From the NCBI RefSeq assembly GCF_900091315.1, contig NZ_FLSP01000070.1, positions 1 to 47,381 of the forward strand: a stretch of DNA of 47,381 bases. The letters are read 5' to 3'. Source of the DNA: Streptomyces sp. DI166. Its GTDB lineage: Bacteria > Actinomycetota > Actinomycetes > Streptomycetales > Streptomycetaceae. Each line of letters starts with the position of its first letter. Position 1 is the stretch's first letter. Of the stretch, positions 41,753 to 47,381 are shown in pieces. The notes under the pieces were generated by a model that saw nothing but the letters and a program-made list of their open reading frames with translations, did no database searches and was not told where the DNA came from. A program made the translations under genes and the position numbers.

Positions 41753-43246
41753 GTGGGTGGCAGGGGCGACGGGTGGGGCTGGGAGCGGGAGCTGTTGGAC
41801 CTGCTGCGGCCCGGTGGGAGCAGCGTGCGGCAGGTCGTGGCCTGGCTCGCGGACGCTGTCGGCGGTGCCGTGTGTCTGCACGACGACACCGGGGCCGTGG
41901 TCGCCGGGACCGAGCTCGACTCCGGCCCGTTCGAGTCGCTGCTCGGGGATGTCGTCGCCGGGCGGATCGCCTCCGCGGCCTGGGAGGGACAGGGGCGCCA
42001 TCTGCGGATGGTCCGGCTGAGCGGCCCAGCCGGTGTGGTCACCGTGTCCCGTACGGCGCCGTTCGAGCGGCGGGACTCCGAGATCGTCGCACGTACCGTT
42101 CAGGGGCTTGAGCTGCTGCTCCGGGCCCGGCAGGGCACCGAGTCCGAGCGGCGGCTGGAGCGGGCCACCTCCGATCTGCGGCTGGCCATTCTGCAGCTGC
42201 TCATGGTCGAGGACACGGTCTCCGCGCGGCGCGTCGCCGCGGGGCTGTGGCCGGGGCTGCTGGACACCGACACCGCCTGTGTCTACGTCGTCGAGAGCGG
42301 TCCGGAGGAGCGCGACCGGCTCGCCGAGGAGTGCCTGCACGCCACGGCCGAGCAGGCCCTGGTCGTGCGGTGCCCGGCGATGGACGGCCATGTGATCGTC
42401 GTGACGCCCCGGGAGGGCGTGGCCGGTGCCCTGCGGTCCCTGATCGGGTCCCGGCCCCGTGTCTTCCTCGGCGGCAGCGCCCGGCAGAGCCTCGCCCGGA
42501 CCGCCACCGCGTACGGGCAGGCGGTCAGCGCGCTCGCCGTCGCCCACTTCCGGCCCGACCAGGCCGCCGTCTACGCCGAGCGCACCCACCCCGAACGCCT
42601 GATCAGCCCCGCCGCCCTGCACGGCTGGGCCGCCCGGGTGCTCGGGCCCTTCGACGGACTGCCCCACCACACCCGTGCCGAACTGCTCGCCACCACCCGG
42701 CTCGGCCTGGAGTTCACCGCCGTCAGCGCCGCCAAGGTCCTCGGCGTCAGCCGCAACACCGTCCGTGCCCGGATGGAACGCGCCGAGACCCTGCTCGGCA
42801 CCGACTTCACCGACCTCACCGCCCGCGCCGTGGTCCACCTCGCCCTCAGCGCCCACGAGAGCGCCGCCCACGACCCCGACCGGGCGCCCGGCCCCACGTC
42901 GGCCGACGCCGAGGACGCCGACCTGTTCGCCGGCCCCGCGCTGCGCTCCTGGGCCCACGACCTCCTGGCCCGCCTCGACACCGACAGCCGTGACCTGCGC
43001 CGTACCGTGCGCACCTGGATCGCGGCGGGCGGCAACGCCGAGCGCGCCGCGCAGACCCTCGGCTTCCACGCCCAGACCGTGCGCGAACACGTCCGCGCCG
43101 CCGAACCCGTCCTCGAACGCCGGCTCCTCGCCGGAGGCGGTGACCTGTACGAGGTCGTGCTCGCGCACCTGGCCTCCGGCGACCTCGCTCAGCCCGCCCT
43201 GCGCGGCGCGGACCAGGACGAATCGGACTCACTTGTGCACAGGTGA
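41753..43246 (+). CDS. PucR-family helix-turn-helix regulator
   Basis: The product is 497 aa. The N-terminal ~150 residues look like a sensory (GAF/PAS-like) domain. The middle region resembles the GGDEF-like fold of PucR/CdaR regulators. Two HTH segments follow: SAAKVLGVSRNTVRARMERA (about 325-345) and AERAAQTLGFHAQTVREHVR (near 430-450). PucR-type proteins activate catabolic or secondary-metabolite genes on ligand binding. The GTG at 41753 is preceded by GAAGG. It is convergent with the conservon P450 genes, so any control of them is not obvious from layout. Confidence 0.85.
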   Translation: MGGRGDGWGWERELLDLLRPGGSSVRQVVAWLADAVGGAVCLHDDTGAVVAGTELDSGPFESLLGDVVAGRIASAAWEGQGRHLRMVRLSGPAGVVTVSRTAPFERRDSEIVARTVQGLELLLRARQGTESERRLERATSDLRLAILQLLMVEDTVSARRVAAGLWPGLLDTDTACVYVVESGPEERDRLAEECLHATAEQALVVRCPAMDGHVIVVTPREGVAGALRSLIGSRPRVFLGGSARQSLARTATAYGQAVSALAVAHFRPDQAAVYAERTHPERLISPAALHGWAARVLGPFDGLPHHTRAELLATTRLGLEFTAVSAAKVLGVSRNTVRARMERAETLLGTDFTDLTARAVVHLALSAHESAAHDPDRAPGPTSADAEDADLFAGPALRSWAHDLLARLDTDSRDLRRTVRTWIAAGGNAERAAQTLGFHAQTVREHVRAAEPVLERRLLAGGGDLYEVVLAHLASGDLAQPALRGADQDESDSLVHR

Positions 43247-43317
43247 GCCCCGACCCGCGCGCAGCGGGCATCAACACGGTTCACAAGCACCCAGGCCTCC
43301 ACGTAGTTTCGTCGAGC

Positions 43318-43359
43318 CGCGGGGGCGCGACCGGAACGGGGGACCGGTCGACCCCCGCG
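43318..43359. terminator. Hairpin between convergent pucR-like and P450 genes
   Basis: An almost complete stem (43318-43334 with 43344-43359) is built from CGCGGGGG and CCCCCGCG ends and a GACCGG/CCGGTC core. It likely ends transcription in both directions; no U-tract. Confidence 0.55.
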
Positions 43360-43375
43360 TTCCGAGCCGTGCCCG

Positions 43376-44611
43376 TCATCCGCCCAGCACCACCGGGATC
43401 TCCTGCCACCCGAAGGCGATGAACGACGGCACCTGCTTCAGCTCCTCGGCGTCCACCGCCAGCCGGAGCCCCGGGAACCGCTCGAACAGGGCGGGCAGCG
43501 CGGTGAGCGCCTCGATCCGGGCCAGCGGCGCCCCGATGCAGCGGTGCACACCGATCCCGAACGCCAGATGGTCGTCGGCCCCGCGCGCCGCGTCGAAGGT
43601 GTCCGCGTCCGGACCGTAGTGCGCCGGGTCCAGGTTCGCGGCGGCGTACGTCGTGATGATGGCGTCCCCGGCGGGGATGGTGACGCCCCCGATCTCGACG
43701 TCGGTGACCGCGAACCGCAGCGGCAGCGAGGCGATGGAGGGGTGGACCCGCAGCGTCTCGTCGACCACCGCCTCCCAGCCGATCTTCCCCTCGCGCACCG
43801 CCGTGAGCTGCGCCGGGTCGCGCAGCAGGGCGACGACCGCGTTGCCGATCAGGTTCACCGTCGTCTCGAACCCGGCGCCGATCACCAGCAGCAGCGTGTA
43901 CAGCAGCTCCGCGTCGCTGAGCCGGTCGCCGTCCTCGTCGCGCACCCGGATCAGCTCGGTGGTCAGATCGTCCCCGGGGTGCTCGGTGCGGTGCGCGATC
44001 AGCGCGGGCAGCACCGTGCCGATCTGCTGCTGCACGAACGCCGCGTGCTCGGGGGACGGGTCCGAGGTGTCCATGATGGCCGCGATCAGCCGGGTCATGT
44101 CCGGCACCAACTCGTCCGGGACACCGAACAGTTCGCAGATGAACCGCAGCGGAAGCGGGTGCGCGAACGCCGCCTTGATGTCCACCCGCTCCTCACCGGA
44201 CTCCGCGACCTTGTCCAGCAGCTCCGCCGTGATCGCCTCGACCCGCGGCCGCATCGCCTCGGTGCGCCGCTGGGTGAAGCTCGGCGCCACCAGCTTGCGC
44301 AGCCGGGTGTGGTCGGGGCCGTAGGTGGAGAGCATGTTGACCACGCCGACCCAGCCCAGGATCCAGCCCCAGGAGGGGTGTTCACCGACCTCGGGCCACA
44401 GCCGCCAGTGCTTGCGCGGGTCCTTGCTGACCTGCGGGTCGAGGATCAGCTGCTTGAGGGTGGCGTAGTCGGTGGGCGCCCAGGCCGGGATACCGCCGGG
44501 CAGCTCGACGGGCACGACCTGGCCGAGCGCGCGCAGCCGGGCCGACTCGCCGGGGATGTCGGAGCCGAACGGGTCGAGTGCGAAGCGTTCGGTGCGGTCG
44601 GTCACGGTCAC
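43376..44611 (-). CDS. Cytochrome P450, CYP154-like, conservon-linked
   Basis: The product is 411 aa. All canonical motifs are present: I-helix GAGFETT (Thr250/251), ExxR in DETLRVHP (Glu285-Arg288) and heme loop FGIGVHRCIGAPLAR (Cys358). It is the last gene of the conservon operon; its GTG at 44611 overlaps the stop of the CYP157-like gene (GTGA). In Streptomyces, CYP154 and CYP157 enzymes often form such pairs behind conservons. Redox partners are not encoded here. Substrate unknown. Confidence 0.9.
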   Translation of the reverse strand: MTVTDRTERFALDPFGSDIPGESARLRALGQVVPVELPGGIPAWAPTDYATLKQLILDPQVSKDPRKHWRLWPEVGEHPSWGWILGWVGVVNMLSTYGPDHTRLRKLVAPSFTQRRTEAMRPRVEAITAELLDKVAESGEERVDIKAAFAHPLPLRFICELFGVPDELVPDMTRLIAAIMDTSDPSPEHAAFVQQQIGTVLPALIAHRTEHPGDDLTTELIRVRDEDGDRLSDAELLYTLLLVIGAGFETTVNLIGNAVVALLRDPAQLTAVREGKIGWEAVVDETLRVHPSIASLPLRFAVTDVEIGGVTIPAGDAIITTYAAANLDPAHYGPDADTFDAARGADDHLAFGIGVHRCIGAPLARIEALTALPALFERFPGLRLAVDAEELKQVPSFIAFGWQEIPVVLGG

Positions 44612-45846
44612 GAGGGGCCTCCAGGCAGATCGGGGGAGCGGGGGCTGAACCGCACGGGCAGCGAGGTCAGCGAACGGTGGAACGGACCCGGTCGCCAGGT
44701 CAGGCGCTCGCGCGGCAGTACGGGTTGCAGATCGGGCAGCCACTGGGTGAGCCGCTCGATCGCCTCGGTCGCGATCAGCAGCGTGTGCTGTTTGACCGGG
44801 CACGCGTGCGGCCCCGCCGACCAGGACAGATGGGAGGCGTCCCCGGGGCGGCGCCGGCCGCCGTGCTCCTGCTCGGCGGCGTGTGCGAGGGCCCCGTAGG
44901 AGATGACGATGGGGACCGCGGCCCTGATCCACGCGCCGTGGAAGGTCACCGGGGTGCGGGCGTAGTGGATGCCGTAGTTGGCCAGCGGTGTCTCGTGGTG
45001 CAGCACCTCCACCACGGCGTCCATCACCGGGCGCGCCCCGCTGGTCAGGGTGGAGTAGTAGGAGGGGTTGCCGAGGATGCGGGAGAGCGCGTTGGAGACC
45101 AGGTTCGCGGTCGGCTCGTGCCCGGCGCCCAGGGTGAGGAAGACCTGCCAGGTGACCTCCTCCGGGGTGAGCCCAGCGGGATGGTCCAGCAGCCAGCTCG
45201 GCAGGTCCTCGCCGCGCCGCTCGGCCTTGGCGGCGATCAGCTCCAGCACGTAGCCGCCGAACTCGGCCTCGCCCTGGGCCGCCTCGGCGCCGCCCTCCAT
45301 CATCTTGCCGAGCGCCGTGTTGAGCCGGTCGCTCTGGCTGTCGGGCAGGCCGAAGAGGTTGTTGAACACCAGCGCCATCAGCGGCCGGGCGAAGTCGCCC
45401 ACCAGGTCCGCCTCGCCGCGCGGGCCGAACCTGCCGACCAGCAGCCGTACCGCGTGGTGGACGCGGGCCCGCAGGTCGTGCGGTTCCACCCGGTCGAAGG
45501 CGTCGAGCAGCGCGGTGCGGTAGCGCACGTGCGCGGCGCCGTCGGCGAACAGGGTGTTGGGCCGCCAGCGCATCATGCCGAGGATCGGGGAGTCGTCGGC
45601 GACCGTGGACTCCCAGGGCCGCGGATCGTGCGAGAACGTCTCGGTGTCGTGCAGCAGGTCCAGCGCCGCCCGCCGGTCGGTGACGACGTACGCGGGCACT
45701 CCGGGCGCCAGCTCGCCCCAGCCGATGGGGCCCTGGGCGCGCAGGTCGGCGTAGTAGCGGTAGGGGTCCAGGGCGAAGCCGTCCTCCCACAGCCGCACGG
45801 GCGCGGAGCGGGAGAAGGTCTGCTGGGCGGTGGGGTAGGTGGTCAC
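44608..45846 (-). CDS. CYP157-like P450 without the ExxR arginine
   Basis: The product is 412 aa. The K-helix reads VVEVLHHETPL, so His283 replaces the otherwise near-invariant Arg of ExxR. The heme loop is LSWSAGPHACPVK with thiolate Cys349, but Val replaces the usual Gly two residues after it. The I-helix is LGAGHEPTANL. CYP157 members are known to lack ExxR, which supports the assignment. The GTG at 45846 overlaps the GTPase stop (GTGA). It may be a working P450 with changed heme packing or a non-catalytic partner of the CYP154 protein. Confidence 0.85.
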   Translation of the reverse strand: MTTYPTAQQTFSRSAPVRLWEDGFALDPYRYYADLRAQGPIGWGELAPGVPAYVVTDRRAALDLLHDTETFSHDPRPWESTVADDSPILGMMRWRPNTLFADGAAHVRYRTALLDAFDRVEPHDLRARVHHAVRLLVGRFGPRGEADLVGDFARPLMALVFNNLFGLPDSQSDRLNTALGKMMEGGAEAAQGEAEFGGYVLELIAAKAERRGEDLPSWLLDHPAGLTPEEVTWQVFLTLGAGHEPTANLVSNALSRILGNPSYYSTLTSGARPVMDAVVEVLHHETPLANYGIHYARTPVTFHGAWIRAAVPIVISYGALAHAAEQEHGGRRRPGDASHLSWSAGPHACPVKQHTLLIATEAIERLTQWLPDLQPVLPRERLTWRPGPFHRSLTSLPVRFSPRSPDLPGGPS

Positions 45847-46451
45847 CGGGTCTCCGGGGGGTGGCGGTCGATCAGGTGCTGGACCAGCGCGAGCAGCGCG
45901 TCCACGGAGGAGTTCGTGTCGCGGGCGTCGCAGGTCACCATCGGTGTGTCCGGCTCCAGGTCCAGCGCGGCGCGCAACTGGTCCTCGGTGTAGTGGCTCG
46001 GCGCGTCCGGGAAGGCGTTGAAGGCGACGGCGTAGGGCAGTCCGCTCTCCTCCACCAGGCCGAGCACGTCGAAGGAGGCGTCGACGCGGCGGCTGTCCAC
46101 CAGGACCAGGGCGCCCAGCGCCCCGTAGGCGATGTCCTCCCACAGGGAGCGGAACCGCTCCTGGCCGGGCGTGCCGAACAGGTAGAGCACGATCCCGCCG
46201 TTGAGGCTGACGCGGCCGAAGTCGATGGCGACCGTGGTCGTCGACTTCTCGCGGATGCCGTCCAGGTCGTCCACCGGGGCGGACGCCTCGCTGAGCCTTT
46301 CCTCGGTGTGCAGGGGCCGGATCTCGGACACGGAGTCGATCAGCGTGGTCTTGCCCACCCCGAACGGGCCCGCGACCAGGATCTTCACCAGGTCGCGGGC
46401 GCCGTCGGGCAGGTGCATGCCGCTAGTCGTGCTTGAGGGCGCGAAGGCCAT
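45843..46451 (-). CDS. cvnD: Conservon small GTPase-like protein (CvnD)
   Basis: The product is 202 aa. The nucleotide-binding motifs are G1 AGPFGVGKTT, a Thr-rich switch I (KSTTTVAIDFG), G3 in FGTPGQERF and a G4-like VAFNAF in place of NKxD. Conservon D proteins are GTP-binding switches at the membrane that act with roadblock B, DUF742 C and kinase A, a G-protein-coupled-receptor-like arrangement. The ATG at 46451 overlaps cvnC by 29 bases; an in-frame ATG at 46418 is the alternative. It is co-translated with the P450 gene downstream. Confidence 0.9.
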   Translation of the reverse strand: MAFAPSSTTSGMHLPDGARDLVKILVAGPFGVGKTTLIDSVSEIRPLHTEERLSEASAPVDDLDGIREKSTTTVAIDFGRVSLNGGIVLYLFGTPGQERFRSLWEDIAYGALGALVLVDSRRVDASFDVLGLVEESGLPYAVAFNAFPDAPSHYTEDQLRAALDLEPDTPMVTCDARDTNSSVDALLALVQHLIDRHPPETR

Positions 46452-46785
46452 CGGCCACTCTCTTCAGCAGGTCGGGGTCGAAGCGTTCGGCGGGCGGGAT
46501 CGGGGCGCGGGCGAGGACCAGGTCGCGGTCCAGCAGCGCTCCGGCCAGCACCCGCACGGCGGAGACCGGCAGTCGCAGGTGTGCGGCGGCCTCCACCACC
46601 GTCAGGGAGCCGCCGTCCAGGGCTTCCAGCAGGGCGAGTTCGGCGGCGGGCAGTCCGGACGGCGCGGGTTCTCCGCTGCGGGTGAGCACCGAGAGCCGTT
46701 CCAGGTGCGGACGGCTCGGCCGGGCCACGCCGCCGGTCGACAGATACGCGGGGACCAGCGGACGGCCGCCCGGGCGGCGGCTCAT
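46423..46785 (-). CDS. cvnC: Conservon DUF742 protein (CvnC)
   Basis: The product is 120 aa and matches DUF742, with a basic start (MSRRPGGRPLVPAYLSTGG), an HTH-like helical middle (LTVVEAAAHLRLPVSAVRVL) and a C-terminal segment ending GLRAL. CvnC proteins sit between the roadblock and GTPase components. Its start overlaps the cvnB stop (ATGA). Confidence 0.9.
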   Translation of the reverse strand: MSRRPGGRPLVPAYLSTGGVARPSRPHLERLSVLTRSGEPAPSGLPAAELALLEALDGGSLTVVEAAAHLRLPVSAVRVLAGALLDRDLVLARAPIPPAERFDPDLLKRVADGLRALKHD

Positions 46786-47204
46786 GCCGGCGCGCCGCCG
46801 TCGGTGCCTCTGGGCGCGGCGGCCATCGTCTTCTCACCGAGCCGCGCCACCTGGGAGTGCACCCGGTGGGCGAGCAGGTCCAGCCGCACCTCGCTGTCGC
46901 CGTAGGCGGCGACGCAGGTGCCGTGGTCGGTCGGCACGATCAGCACATAGCCGTGGTCCGACTCGATGACGACCTGGCGCACCTCGGCGCGCTCCCGGTC
47001 GGCGAAGGCGGCCGCCGCGGTCCGGCAGGCCCCCTGCACGGTGCTGGTGATCGCGGCGACCCGCTCGGCGGACGCCTGGCTGAGGGCGTCGGTGTACCCG
47101 GTGACCAGCCCGTCGCGGGTGAGCAGCACCGCGGCCACGACGTGCGGCACCTGGAGGATCGGGTCCAGGACCCATGCCGTGTCTCCTGTTTCGCGGCCGG
47201 TCAT
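46782..47204 (-). CDS. cvnB: Conservon roadblock/LC7 protein (CvnB)
   Basis: The product is 140 aa, a roadblock/LC7 fold (LDPILQVPHVVAAVLLTRDG, GYTDALSQASAERVAAIT, then YVLIVPTDHGTCVAAYG). Such proteins regulate small GTPases by binding them, here presumably CvnD. The start at 47204 overlaps the stop of the upstream kinase gene (ATGA). Confidence 0.92.
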   Translation of the reverse strand: MTGRETGDTAWVLDPILQVPHVVAAVLLTRDGLVTGYTDALSQASAERVAAITSTVQGACRTAAAAFADRERAEVRQVVIESDHGYVLIVPTDHGTCVAAYGDSEVRLDLLAHRVHSQVARLGEKTMAAAPRGTDGGAPA

Positions 47205-47381
47205 CGGGCCGTTCCCCCTTCGTGGTCGTCCTGTGCGGTGATGCGTTCGCTGTCGTGTTCCATGGCGGCGACGGTCTCGTGGGCGGCGTCGCGGGCCGCG
47301 GCGGTGGCCGCCTGGAGTGCGCCGAGCGCGGCGGCGGCCTCCTCGGGAGCGCGGGCGGGTGTGCGCGGTTCGGGTACGTCC
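47201..47381 (-). CDS. cvnA: Conservon sensor histidine kinase C-terminus (CvnA), partial
   Basis: Sixty codons at the right edge remain open to the window end. They encode a Pro/Ala-rich, acidic tail with an Ala-rich helical stretch (LGALQAATAAARDAAHE) ending EGGTAR before the TGA that overlaps cvnB. No kinase domain lies inside the window, so the assignment rests on position ahead of cvnB and on conserved conservon order. Confidence 0.6.
   Translation of the reverse strand, partial: DVPEPRTPARAPEEAAAALGALQAATAAARDAAHETVAAMEHDSERITAQDDHEGGTAR

Overview
The window is very GC-rich and reads as Streptomyces, or a close relative. Codon third positions are mostly G or C and GTG starts are common. 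The families present are typical of that genus: SpoIIE-type phosphatases, a conservon with a CYP157/CYP154 pair, SAV_2336/vWA-MoxR-VMAP proteins, and DUF4328 and DUF6174 proteins. No rRNA, IS element, phage or CRISPR array was seen. Everything here comes from reading the sequence; no database search was run.

Left part (1-13.8 kb, all minus strand). Two multidomain SpoIIE phosphatases lie downstream of a tightly packed five-gene operon, read from 13743 down to 5579. Its genes are an alpha/beta hydrolase, a caspase-VMAP-C protein, a MoxR AAA+ ATPase, a SAV_2336-type vWA protein, and a large P-loop NTPase carrying protease-like and caspase-like domains and a C-terminal cold-shock domain. This matches the published class of vWA-MoxR-VMAP ternary conflict systems (known from memory of Aravind-group work), in an unusual form. 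The last two genes overlap by 253 bases in different frames. A six-G run at the junction could let one -1 slip, or one indel, fuse them into a protein of about 1,318 residues.

Middle part (13.9-32.4 kb). These are mostly small accessory and housekeeping units: a DUF1275 membrane protein, a SABATH-type carboxyl methyltransferase overlapping a DHA2-type MFS exporter, a Tat-exported beta-carbonic anhydrase, a chloramphenicol-phosphotransferase-like kinase, and a 41-residue ORF with a strong terminator. A tRNA-Gly(UCC)-like gene at 19661-19730 keeps all glycine identity elements but lacks the D-loop GG and has G at position 55. It is followed by a HAD phosphatase with a 76-bp tandem duplication of its 3' end, a P450, a divergent TetR/MMPL pair with a clear operator, a TPR protein, lipoproteins, YCII and LLM-oxidoreductase genes, a metallophosphatase and an MHYT membrane protein.

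Right part (32.5-47.4 kb). argG (type 2) has ArgR-box-like repeats at its start and a strong hairpin behind it. It is followed by a short UvrA-like ABC ATPase and by a DeoR/MFS/HAD/SDR group that looks like sugar or polyol metabolism. Next come a dienelactone hydrolase, a YciO/Sua5-like protein and a PucR-type regulator. The window ends inside a conservon (sensor kinase-roadblock-DUF742-GTPase) whose operon continues into two P450s, one of which lacks the ExxR arginine.
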